Source: Bacillus sp. CECT 9360 (GTDB lineage: Bacteria; Bacillota; Bacilli; Bacillales; DSM-1321). Taken from it: 64,000 nucleotides of DNA. How positions within the stretch are numbered: position 1 is the first letter of the stretch; each line of letters starts with the position of its first letter. A program made the translations under genes and the position numbers. Positions 20,167 through 28,578 of this stretch are shown here, in pieces. The stretch is taken from NCBI RefSeq assembly GCF_918741275.1, contig NZ_CAKKNA010000003.1, forward strand, positions 248,001 to 312,000. The letters run 5' to 3'. The notes beneath the pieces were generated by a model. The model made no database searches, was not told the origin of the DNA, and saw nothing but the letters and a program-made list of their open reading frames with translations.

Positions 20167-20847
20167 CTAATTCATATGACCTTCAACTAAGTCATAACAT
20201 CTCTCTTCTGTAATCCGTGCTTGTATGCTTATATATTCTAATGATTCCATAGTGCCCCCTTCAAACTTCAATGATTCTTTCTGTGCCGTTTCATCTCTGT
20301 ATATGATCCATTCTCGCTGTTCTTCTCTTAACCTATCCATTTCATTAGCAGAAAGTTGCTTCTCTAAAGTTCCATAGATATCATTTAAAGCATTATCCCA
20401 TCTTGTGAAAATTTCCCCATAAGCCTGGCCCATTTCTACTTGTGTTCCAGTTTCCAATACTTTATCAAATTCACCTAAGCTTTTTTTTATTTCATTAAGT
20501 TTTATAATATATTTTGCCTTTTCACCTAACACAGGGGAGGATGTATTCTTTTTTGACGCATTGGTTTCTTCATTGTTTTTTGTATTAGGTGATTCAGTAT
20601 TGTTTTTTTTACTTTCCGTACTTTGTGAATCTGCCTTGGTTTCTTTTTTGTTTTCCGTACTTTGTGAAACCGTTTTGGTATCTTCATTACTTTTTATATT
20701 TTGTGAATCTGTCTTAGTGTCTTGATTACTATCCGTATCATTTTCTGACACTGGCTTTTCCTCTTCCGCAGCCTGATCATTTGCTGTAGTTCCGCATCCC
20801 GCTAAAAGTAGAGAAATGCCGAGCAACATTACTATTAATTTCTGCAT
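20167..20847 (-). CDS. Lipoprotein with C-terminal DUF1311 (LprI-like) domain
   Basis: 226 residues. Lipobox LLLAGC gives Cys18. Residues 25-110 are a low-complexity linker of Asn/Thr/Lys/Glu/Ser repeats (KTDSQ, KTVSQ, KADSQ). The C-terminal 90 residues match the DUF1311/LprI pattern (LNDIYGTLEKQL...LREEQREWIIYRD...), a family that includes lysozyme-inhibitor-like proteins. The ATG at 20847 has GGAGGAAAAAATC upstream. It follows the histidine kinase gene by 36 bp and may be the last gene of that operon. Confidence 0.78.
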   Translation of the reverse strand: MQKLIVMLLGISLLLAGCGTTANDQAAEEEKPVSENDTDSNQDTKTDSQNIKSNEDTKTVSQSTENKKETKADSQSTESKKNNTESPNTKNNEETNASKKNTSSPVLGEKAKYIIKLNEIKKSLGEFDKVLETGTQVEMGQAYGEIFTRWDNALNDIYGTLEKQLSANEMDRLREEQREWIIYRDETAQKESLKFEGGTMESLEYISIQARITEERCYDLVEGHMN

Positions 20848-20883
20848 GATTTTTTCCTCCATATTGAAAGATTTAGATATCAG

Positions 20884-22275
20884 TCATGAGTGTTTCTTCT
20901 TATTCATTCCATTTAAAGGCAAGCAAACAAGTACCGTTGTTCCTGTACCATACTCGCTTTTCACTTCGATGGTTCCCCCATGTTTATCGACGATATTTCG
21001 GGTGATCGCTAATCCAAGCCCTGTCCCAATTGATTTTGAATCAATTTTGTAAAAAGAATCCATTATATATTTTAATTTTTCCTGTTTGATCCCAATACCA
21101 TGATCTTGGATTTTCAGGACGACCATATCTTCTTTTAAGTACTGATATATTTCAATTTCGCTGCCTCTATCAGAAAACTTAATTGCGTTATCCAACAAAT
21201 TTAATAATACCTGTCTTATCTTGTTGCCATCAGCATTAATTAAAACAGGGGTACATACTAGCTTCATCTGAACGTCCTTCTCGTTCGCCGTATTTTGAAG
21301 CTGTAGCGTTACATCTTTAATGAGTCCGTCAAATTCGATTACGGTTGGGACAATTGTGATTCGATTTGACTCGTACCTTGAGAAATCTAATAGATCTTCA
21401 ACTAAATTCATGAGCCGTTCAGATTCACTGTTAAGCATACGCAGGCCGAATTTGTTTTCTTCTTCCGTTAAGCCCTCCGGTGATTCCATCGTCTCTACCC
21501 AACCCTTTATCCCCGTCAAAGGCGTTCGAAGCTCATGTGAAATCGAAGAGATGAAATCTGTTTTTAACCGATTCATTTTAACGATTTCTTCAGCCATATA
21601 ATTAAGTGTTTGCGACATTTCTCCAAGTTCATGAGGAAACGTTTCTTCTATTCTTTTCTCAAACCGGCCCTTTGACATCTCCTGAGTGAATTGAATAATT
21701 TTATTAACCGGCCTGACAATGGAATCAGCAAGGCGAAGACTGACAAGAAAGACAATCGCTGCGACACTTAGACATATTAAGAATCCATAGCCTAGTAAAC
21801 TGCTAATTAAATCCTGTACCTTACTTATAGAAGAAACATAACGAAGGACACCTACTGTTTGTCCATCAAACAGAAGAGGTGTGTACACAGCCAAAACTTT
21901 CCCTCCTGATTGTTCAAGTTCCTCTTTTTTATATATGGTCTGATAGGAAAAGACATCTGGATCGATGGAGTAGGTTTGATCTTCGTAAAAGCCTGTTGAT
22001 GATTGGATAAGTTTGCCATCATAATTCAATAGCTGTAATTCGGCTCCATCATATTGATAGCTTTTAATTACAAGATCGCTATAATCGTCAAGACTCCGAT
22101 AACCCTGCTCACTTCCCATTTCCCAAATCGGGTTGATGGCTTCAGCGTGGTTTTGAAAAGCATTGGCTATACCCTGGTAGTAATACTTTGTTAATGCTCC
22201 CCCATACACAGCCATTACCAATCCTAAAGTCAGGGTGATAATAATCATGAAATATAGAATGACTTTACGTTTCAT
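20884..22275 (-). CDS. Sensor histidine kinase
   Basis: 463 residues. TM1 about 7-28, extracellular sensor about 29-158, TM2 about 160-182, HAMP 183-235, then HisKA with phosphorylated H247 in SSISHELRTPLTG, and the HATPase_c with N (LLDNAIKFSD), G1 (DHGIGI) and G2 (GTGLGLAI) boxes. It autophosphorylates and passes phosphate to the response regulator encoded 3 bp upstream. The sensor domain shows no recognised fold; the co-encoded lipoprotein at 22985 could be a ligand-binding partner, which is an inference from position. Confidence 0.93.
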   Translation of the reverse strand: MKRKVILYFMIIITLTLGLVMAVYGGALTKYYYQGIANAFQNHAEAINPIWEMGSEQGYRSLDDYSDLVIKSYQYDGAELQLLNYDGKLIQSSTGFYEDQTYSIDPDVFSYQTIYKKEELEQSGGKVLAVYTPLLFDGQTVGVLRYVSSISKVQDLISSLLGYGFLICLSVAAIVFLVSLRLADSIVRPVNKIIQFTQEMSKGRFEKRIEETFPHELGEMSQTLNYMAEEIVKMNRLKTDFISSISHELRTPLTGIKGWVETMESPEGLTEEENKFGLRMLNSESERLMNLVEDLLDFSRYESNRITIVPTVIEFDGLIKDVTLQLQNTANEKDVQMKLVCTPVLINADGNKIRQVLLNLLDNAIKFSDRGSEIEIYQYLKEDMVVLKIQDHGIGIKQEKLKYIMDSFYKIDSKSIGTGLGLAITRNIVDKHGGTIEVKSEYGTGTTVLVCLPLNGMNKKKHS

Positions 22276-22278
22276 CTT

Positions 22279-22971
22279 CTAACCCTTCCATAGATATCCA
22301 CGTCCCCAATCGGTACATAAATAGACTGGGGAGGAAGGATTACTCTCTATTTTCTGGCGAATGCGCCGAATGTTGACGTCAACTACTTTTAAATCACCTA
22401 CATAGTTTTGACCCCACACTTCATCTAACAGTTCGTCTCTTGAAAACACTCTGTTCTGATGAGTCATTAAAAAATGGAGAATCGAATATTCAGTTGGTGT
22501 TAAGTTGATTTCTCTGCCTGAGGATAGCAGTTTTTTGTTTTTTAATTCTAACTGGAAGGGACCTGAAGCAACCTTTGCACTGTCCTCTAATGAAACTCTG
22601 CCGCTTAGATTGATCCTGCGCAAAAGCGAGAAAATTCTTGCTTCTAACTCCACGATGCTGAAGGGCTTAAACAAGTAATCATCGGCTCCGAGTATAAGAC
22701 CTTCCACCTTATCTTCCTCTTGAGTTCTTGCTGTAAGCATAATAATCCCAACCGTCTGATTTAACTTTCTAATTTCCTGACAAACTTCAAATCCGTCTAT
22801 CCCCGGAAGCATGAGGTCAAGCAGCACGACATCATACTGTTCCTTTTGGAAAAAACTCAATGCATCTTCTCCTGTTTCCGCTTCCCGTACATCGTAACCT
22901 CTCTTTTTCAGATTTAAGCAAACGAAACTGCGTATAGATAGTTCATCTTCAACAACAAGGATTCTATTCAT
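22279..22971 (-). CDS. OmpR-family response regulator
   Basis: 230 residues: receiver domain 1-118 with acidic pocket E8/D9, phosphoacceptor D52 (VLLDLMLPG), T80 and K102 (LFKPF), and a winged-helix DNA-binding domain at about 130-229 (FSRDELLDEVWGQNYVGDLKVVDVNI). I start at the ATG at 22971, with CAGGGGGAAAA upstream inside the 13-bp gap after the lipoprotein gene. Direct repeats of the TGTAAY-N5-TGTAAC type upstream of its own operon and of asnB are candidate targets. Confidence 0.94.
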   Translation of the reverse strand: MNRILVVEDELSIRSFVCLNLKKRGYDVREAETGEDALSFFQKEQYDVVLLDLMLPGIDGFEVCQEIRKLNQTVGIIMLTARTQEEDKVEGLILGADDYLFKPFSIVELEARIFSLLRRINLSGRVSLEDSAKVASGPFQLELKNKKLLSSGREINLTPTEYSILHFLMTHQNRVFSRDELLDEVWGQNYVGDLKVVDVNIRRIRQKIESNPSSPVYLCTDWGRGYLWKG

Positions 22972-22984
22972 TTTTCCCCCTGAC

Positions 22985-24250
22985 TTAAAACTCATCTTCC
23001 AACAAATGAAACTGACTAAAAGGAAACGTTTCATTTTCTTTGCGACCTGAATAAAAAACGGTATCCTTTGTTTTCTGTAAAACTACTTTTTCTTTTGATG
23101 GTTCAAGGGATTGTTTTTTTTTCCATTTCACCTCAAATACTGGTTTCTGATTAGAAACCGATAGTAATTGAATTCCATTTTTGATCTTTTTCACTGTAAC
23201 CTTACCATGCCATTCAGAGGGAATCTCTATATAAAACCTGCGTACCCGCTCGGTAAACCGTTCGGTAATCTTTTTGGGAGCCCCCTCTATGGAATACGTT
23301 GAATAAAATTCGATAAATGGGATGTCCTCGAATAAAGCATCCTCCCAGCCTTGAGGGATATACATCCCGCCTACCTCTGTTATACCGTCATTATTTATAT
23401 CCTTGCTGTACAGGGGATATTTTTTCATTTGTAAACTACCATGTTCCTCCCCGACTTTCACAAGTTTCCCATGATCATACGCTATTATTTCAGTGAGCAT
23501 GGAATGGACGCCAATCATGCTATCAATAAATAATGCCTGATGGCCGTCGTTTAATTTACCGTTCACCATATGCTCATGAAAGGAAAATGCTTCTAAATCT
23601 ACGGCCGAAAGAGACTCTAGATTACTGTCTTCATAACGGAACAAATCTGCTGTAAAGGATTCTCTTCTTTTTCCGTCTACAAGGAGAATATCCATTTTTG
23701 TATCGCCGTCGTAGTCCGCGATGTCTAATAAATGGTAGCTTCTCTTCATTTGTTTCATGAGCCCAGCCGTATCCCACTTATATATGACCAGCTGTTTCTC
23801 GGTTTCGAAATCCGAAGTCCCTAAACCCATGGTTACCTCCATTACTCCATCATCATCCAAATCGTGAAGCCCAAAATAATCAAGATTGATATAATCCATT
23901 TCGATATCTGATATTTGTATCCAATCTTGTTTTTTTTTCTGTAAAACGAGTAAATGAACTTGCTCGTTTTCCTTTAAATTTCTATATAAAATAAAGGCTT
24001 CTTGTTGTTTCCCGTCACCATTTACATCTTCAATGAATATGGACTGTTTTATCGCAGCTTGTTTGGGTGTTATAAACTCTATGCCAGATGGCAAAAGCTG
24101 ATTGAGTGCAGCCCTGACTTTCAGCTGTTGCCCGTCATGCAGCTGAGGTGATTCAATTAAATCACCGGGTGATTTTACCATGCTACAGCCTGATAACATC
24201 AACCCAGTCAAGATATACATCAATATCTTCCATTTCGCTCTATTATCCAC
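22985..24250 (-). CDS. Lipoprotein with VCBS/FG-GAP-like repeats
   Basis: 421 residues if translation starts at GTG 24250, eight bases after AGGAG. Lipobox LMLSGC follows a short hydrophobic segment. Repeated calcium-loop motifs DVNGDGKQQ, DLDDDGVME, DYDGDTKMD and DINNDGITE mark an FG-GAP/VCBS beta-propeller-like domain over about 60-290. First gene of the lipoprotein-regulator-kinase operon, and likely the extracellular component of that signalling unit. Function of the propeller is not known. Confidence 0.85.
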   Translation of the reverse strand: MDNRAKWKILMYILTGLMLSGCSMVKSPGDLIESPQLHDGQQLKVRAALNQLLPSGIEFITPKQAAIKQSIFIEDVNGDGKQQEAFILYRNLKENEQVHLLVLQKKKQDWIQISDIEMDYINLDYFGLHDLDDDGVMEVTMGLGTSDFETEKQLVIYKWDTAGLMKQMKRSYHLLDIADYDGDTKMDILLVDGKRRESFTADLFRYEDSNLESLSAVDLEAFSFHEHMVNGKLNDGHQALFIDSMIGVHSMLTEIIAYDHGKLVKVGEEHGSLQMKKYPLYSKDINNDGITEVGGMYIPQGWEDALFEDIPFIEFYSTYSIEGAPKKITERFTERVRRFYIEIPSEWHGKVTVKKIKNGIQLLSVSNQKPVFEVKWKKKQSLEPSKEKVVLQKTKDTVFYSGRKENETFPFSQFHLLEDEF

Positions 24251-24318
24251 GCTGTATACTCCTATCATTTAGTCCATTATGGGTTAACTTTATTATAAAA
24301 TTCCTTGACAGTTAAAAA

Positions 24319-24335
24319 GTTACAAAAAAATTACA
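24319..24335 (-). promoter_or_regulatory. Direct-repeat box for an OmpR-type regulator (own operon)
   Basis: On the minus strand TGTAAT-TTTTT-TGTAAC, an exact TGTWAH-N5-TGTWAH direct repeat with 11-bp periodicity, 69 bp upstream of the lipoprotein start. This repeat type is bound by WalR/PhoP-like regulators. Autoregulation is an inference. Confidence 0.6.
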
Positions 24336-24639
24336 ATATTAGTAGTAATGAAGATTTAGATAAATAGATTTTTCCAAACCTTCTGCCACACTATAATGAG
24401 ACTTTACCTGAAGAATCATTGATCATACTATTTTTTAACTCAATCGAGTGACACTTAAGTATAACACTTTCAGCGTATGCTGAGAGGTTCTTGCCCCTGA
24501 ATACAATTGGAGGAATCTTGTTTTCTCTTTCGTCTCAGGGACAGCAAGTAAATGAAATCAAAGGTCATCTGAGTTATTGAAAAGAGATTATAAAGTAGCG
24601 AACCACAGATTTCATATCAATGTTCCTATCGACGCATTC

Positions 24640-24656
24640 TGTAACTATTTTGTAAC
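24640..24656 (+). promoter_or_regulatory. Direct-repeat box for an OmpR-type regulator (asnB)
   Basis: TGTAAC-TATTT-TGTAAC, identical in form to the box before the kinase operon. A TATACT -10 element lies at 24678-24683, 21 bp downstream, with no good -35, the layout expected of a promoter activated by a PhoP-type regulator bound in the -35 region. Confidence 0.6.
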
Positions 24657-24779
24657 CACTTACGGCATCCATGCTTTTATACTAATTTAAGTGCGATGAA
24701 ATGGAAAAATATTAAAGACGTTCTGCACAACCAATTAGAACGACAATACAAAAAATGAAGTAAGAAGCAGGTGGAGAGA

Positions 24780-26681
24780 ATGTGCGGTTTTGTAGGATGT
24801 TTAAGCAGTCATCCCTGGGCGCTGAATAACGAGATTCAAGAACAAGTAAGGGAAATGAATCATTCAATTATCCATAGGGGCCCCGATGATGAAGGGTATT
24901 TTTTCGAAGAATATGTGAATTTTGGTTTTAGAAGATTAAGTATCATAGACGTGGAGAAGGGCAGTCAGCCTCTCTCTTATGAAAATGAAAGATATTGGAT
25001 TATATTTAATGGAGAAATATATAACTATGTCGAGCTTAAAGCAGAATTGATGAAATACGGGCACAAATTCAGCACGGATACCGATACGGAAGTCATCCTT
25101 GCTCTCTATAGCAGAATAAAGGAAGAAACCGCTCGTAAACTGCGCGGCATGTTTGCCTTTGTCATTTGGGACAAGCTCGAGGAGAGACTGTATGGTGCCA
25201 GGGACCATTTCGGGATCAAGCCTTTCTTTTATTGTGAACAGACTAATATCACTTATTTCGCTTCCGAGAAAAAATCGATATTAAAAGCCATTGAAGATGA
25301 GTTGGACATACATTCTTTCCAGCATTTTTTAAGCTTTCAATATGTTCCTGAACCTAACACGATGACTAAGTCTATTAAAAAATTGTCACCTGGTCATTAT
25401 TTCACCCAAAAGCCTGGAGAAAGAATGAATTTTCACTCTTATTGGGAGCCGAAATTTAAACCATCTAACACGGAAAACTCTAAGTTAATAAAAGAAATCC
25501 AAGACACGTTAATAGATTCAGTAAACGTTCATATGAGAAGTGATGTACCTATTGGAGCCTTCCTTTCTGGAGGGATTGATTCTTCCTTTATCGTTTCTTT
25601 AGCAAAAGAAGTAAATCCAAAGATAAAAACCTTTTCTGTAGGCTTTGAAACGAAGGGGTTCAGTGAAATTGATATTGCCAAAAAAACAGCTCATCATTTA
25701 GATGTCGAAAATATATCATATTTAATCAGTCCGGAAGAATTTATGAATAAATTGCCGAAGATTATTTGGCATATGGATGATCCGCTAGCTGATCCTGCTG
25801 CTGTTCCTTTATTTTTCCTGGCCAGAGAAGCCCGGAAGCATGTAAAGGTAGCCTTATCCGGAGAAGGAGCAGACGAATTGTTCGGGGGATATAATATATA
25901 CAGGGAACCCCAATCATTACAAGCGTTTACCTACATACCGTCTCCCATTAAAGCTCTATTAAAAATTGCCTCTAGTTGCATTCCGGATGGGGTCAGAGGG
26001 AAAAGCTTAATTGAGAGGGGCGTTACCCCCCTGAATAAACGGTATATCGGCAATGCTAATATATTTAATGAAAAAGAAAAGAAGCATCTATTAGTTCAAT
26101 ATCTATCTAATGCAGAAAATGAAAAAGTAACGGATCTGCTATACTCCAATTCTTTTTCCTATGATGATGTCACAAAAATGCAATATATTGATATCCAAAC
26201 CTGGTTGAAAGGAGACATTTTATTAAAGGCAGATAAAATGTCAATGGCTAACTCATTGGAAGTAAGAGTGCCTTTCTTGGATAAAAAGGTGTTTAGCATC
26301 GCTTCAAAACTAACCAGCAACCAAAAAATAAAAGATGGTCAGACCAAATTCCTTCTGCGTGAAGCAGCAAAAGGAATAGTGCCACAACATGTATGGAACA
26401 GAAAAAAACTCGGGTTTCCAGTGCCTATTCGACATTGGCTAAAAAATGAAATGTATGATTGGGCTATCCAGTTAATCAATGACAGCCAAACAGACTCGCT
26501 ATTTAACAAAGGTGAGATTTATAAATTACTTGCTGCTCATGTTAGCGACGAGAGAGATAACAGTCGAAAGCTATGGTCAATCTTCACATTCATGATATGG
26601 CATCAGATTTATATCGAAAAAGTATATCAATTTGATACACAAATAGTAAGCAAAGAAAGATTTACATTTGTGACATCATAA
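24780..26681 (+). CDS. asnB: Asparagine synthetase (glutamine-hydrolysing)
   Basis: 633 residues. N-terminal class-II glutaminase with catalytic Cys2 exposed after Met removal (MCGFVG), RLSIID and NGEIYNY motifs. The C-terminal synthetase has the ATP pyrophosphatase loop LSGGIDSS near residue 264 and GEGADELFGGY near 365. It makes asparagine from aspartate, glutamine and ATP. The ATG at 24780 is required for Cys2 and has AGGTGGAGAG upstream. B. subtilis has three paralogues (asnB, asnH, asnO); length is nearest to AsnB, but AsnO is possible. Confidence 0.92.
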   Translation: MCGFVGCLSSHPWALNNEIQEQVREMNHSIIHRGPDDEGYFFEEYVNFGFRRLSIIDVEKGSQPLSYENERYWIIFNGEIYNYVELKAELMKYGHKFSTDTDTEVILALYSRIKEETARKLRGMFAFVIWDKLEERLYGARDHFGIKPFFYCEQTNITYFASEKKSILKAIEDELDIHSFQHFLSFQYVPEPNTMTKSIKKLSPGHYFTQKPGERMNFHSYWEPKFKPSNTENSKLIKEIQDTLIDSVNVHMRSDVPIGAFLSGGIDSSFIVSLAKEVNPKIKTFSVGFETKGFSEIDIAKKTAHHLDVENISYLISPEEFMNKLPKIIWHMDDPLADPAAVPLFFLAREARKHVKVALSGEGADELFGGYNIYREPQSLQAFTYIPSPIKALLKIASSCIPDGVRGKSLIERGVTPLNKRYIGNANIFNEKEKKHLLVQYLSNAENEKVTDLLYSNSFSYDDVTKMQYIDIQTWLKGDILLKADKMSMANSLEVRVPFLDKKVFSIASKLTSNQKIKDGQTKFLLREAAKGIVPQHVWNRKKLGFPVPIRHWLKNEMYDWAIQLINDSQTDSLFNKGEIYKLLAAHVSDERDNSRKLWSIFTFMIWHQIYIEKVYQFDTQIVSKERFTFVTS

Positions 26682-26695
26682 ATAGAAACCAGCTC

Positions 26696-26730
26696 AAACC
26701 ACCTAAAGGAAATTTGGAATGTTGTGGTTT
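26696..26730 (+). terminator. asnB terminator
   Basis: AAACCAC and GTGGTTT arms with a purine-rich loop, followed by CCTTTCCTTTT, 15 bp after the stop. Confidence 0.65.
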
Positions 26731-26785
26731 CCTTTCCTTTTACATTATAGAATCGAACTCTTAAATCGCTAATCTATAACAAACC

Positions 26786-26827
26786 AAGGAATGAGCCACT
26801 CTTCTTTGAAAGAGTGGTTCATTCCTT
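26786..26827. terminator. Strong hairpin, probable terminator
   Basis: An 18-bp near-perfect stem AAGGAATGAGCCACTCTT with a short loop, followed by TATTTAAAA. A back-up terminator of asnB or the end of a lost gene. Confidence 0.7.
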
Positions 26828-27221
26828 TATTTAAAAACAAATCCTTAGAATTTCCTTTTTCTTCAAATAATGAAAGATTTGTTTTTCAACTAACCTGCCC
26901 CGTTAGCCACCCATGCAGCTCAAAATCGGCGCTGCACCACAGAGAATGAAAATGGATCAGGCAGTCTATACTGTTTTAATACTGGCGAAGAAGGTCTTTG
27001 AACTATGGTGCCTTTGAGCCCATCCGTTAGTCTGACTCCACCGACTGTCGCGCCCTGTAGGGTAGCACTCATGGGAGATTAATCCTTTTACTGGTTGTTG
27101 CGCCAGCTTTACTTGATTTCATTTTAAGTAGAAGGGTATGACAATTTGATTTTTATCAACCAATCCTATATTCCATTCTTCAAGAGGCTCAGCCGTTCCG
27201 CGAATTTCTGAAAATTAACAC
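26828..27221. other. Unexplained intergenic stretch downstream of asnB
   Basis: Higher GC than its neighbours over 26895-27110. On the minus strand a frame reads MSATLQGATVGGVRLTDGL...RPSSPVLKQYRLPDPF before stopping, without recognised family. In B. subtilis swrA lies next to minJ; nothing like it is visible here. Possibly a decayed insertion sequence or gene. Confidence 0.3.
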
Positions 27222-28421
27222 TCACACAACCCGCCCCTTACTCATTTTCGTCCCTTCCACAAACAAAATCCCAAGTTCGTGGTGCTCACCTTCAAAAAGC
27301 GCGCGCTGGGTGAAGCGGATTTGGCTGTTATTCCCGATGACTTCAAGCTTGCAATAGGCCCGATTGACTTGGAGGGCTTCATAGAATTCTCGATCGTCAC
27401 GGACAATGACTCCGTTTACTTTCGTAACAATTTCGCCCATTTCAAGGCCCATCTTTTCTGCGGGAGACTGCGGAATGATGCCAAGAATACGGACCCCGAG
27501 ATTGCTTCTTGAAAAATAGAGCGGCATTTGCTTATCATTGCCTTTAGAAAAATACGCAATCAGTTCCCTGACAAGCATTGCCAGCACCACTGCTGTTACC
27601 GTCAGGGCAGGATACCAGTTACCAACGATGGAAATCGCGGTGACCACTATGCCCAGAATCGTGACCTTCCTTCCATAAGCTGCGATGGCCCGCTTTGGAA
27701 GTTCACCCTTTACCTCAAGGGAAAAGCCGAGTAAAAACGGAACAAACAACGGCGATACGTGTATGCTACCTGCCGAAAATACAGGCCACCATTCAAACGG
27801 GGCAGGGAGGCTCCCGCCCGGCACAAGAATAAACATCGGAATCAGCCACAAACGTTTGGAAACATAAGCACCGACTGTAAAGCCCCGTTTCGAAATCAGC
27901 AGTTTCGGCGAAGCCTTCTTCTGCCCACTCCTGCTTATCAGAGAGCCTTCCGCTATCAACAACAGACCAAGCAGGACGGCTAGCGCCGGATAAACCGGTT
28001 GATCGAGACTAGCAAACGTTTCTTGAAATATTGGAAGCTGCAAATCACGGCCATAAAAAAAGAAAAGGAAGATGATAAAAAAGGCCAGTCCAAAGTTGTA
28101 CGCCGGCGAGAGCAGCCTGAATTGCATCGTAACCGACAGGATAAGGGACAACAAGCCGATCAGCAGCAACGAAGCAAACGGGATGACAAGGCCCGCTCCG
28201 AGCGTAACCAGCGAAAGGATAAGTCCCCAAACAATTCCCAGGGGCAACAGAGAACGAAGCTCCTGAAGCATATCATGGACGCGGACATGGAAGTCGCTTC
28301 TTTCCCGTTTAATCCGAAGATAACCCATAATGATTGATAGTATGATAGAAAAATAAAAAACCGGATGAAGAAAAAATGTTCCCAATCCTTTTAAACACGC
28401 AAACAGCCACTCTTCAGTCAA
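27222..28421 (-). CDS. minJ: MinJ, cell-division topological determinant
   Basis: 399 residues (B. subtilis MinJ 397). Six to eight membrane helices span about 10-275 and a PDZ domain occupies about 290-390 (LGVRILGIIPQSPAEKMGLEMGEIVTKVNG). MinJ bridges DivIVA to MinD at poles and septa, placing the Min system and influencing division, motility and swarming. It lies next to ctpB as in B. subtilis. The start at 28421 has a weak AAAGGATG site. Confidence 0.9.
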   Translation of the reverse strand: MTEEWLFACLKGLGTFFLHPVFYFSIILSIIMGYLRIKRERSDFHVRVHDMLQELRSLLPLGIVWGLILSLVTLGAGLVIPFASLLLIGLLSLILSVTMQFRLLSPAYNFGLAFFIIFLFFFYGRDLQLPIFQETFASLDQPVYPALAVLLGLLLIAEGSLISRSGQKKASPKLLISKRGFTVGAYVSKRLWLIPMFILVPGGSLPAPFEWWPVFSAGSIHVSPLFVPFLLGFSLEVKGELPKRAIAAYGRKVTILGIVVTAISIVGNWYPALTVTAVVLAMLVRELIAYFSKGNDKQMPLYFSRSNLGVRILGIIPQSPAEKMGLEMGEIVTKVNGVIVRDDREFYEALQVNRAYCKLEVIGNNSQIRFTQRALFEGEHHELGILFVEGTKMSKGRVV

Positions 28422-28525
28422 GCTCCGTTCACCATCCTTTATCTATATTTTTAAAAATAATAAAAGAATCTATTATCTCATTTTAACAAACTGGTTCTGC
28501 CCTGCCTATATCTCCACAAAAGAAA

Positions 28526-28557
28526 AAAGTCTGGCCTGTATTCAGGTGCCAGACTTT
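28526..28557 (-). terminator. ctpB terminator
   Basis: AAAGTCTGGC and GCCAGACTTT form a 10-bp stem followed on the minus strand by TTTTTCTTTTG. Confidence 0.9.
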
Positions 28558-28578
28558 CCCTATATTCAATTAAATACA

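Noticed and set aside
24470-24520. preQ1-I-like riboswitch (GAGAGGTTCTTGCCCCT) upstream of asnB
   Set aside because: The AGAGGTTC core is suggestive, but the A-rich tail and pseudoknot partner are missing and the gene is not in queuosine metabolism.
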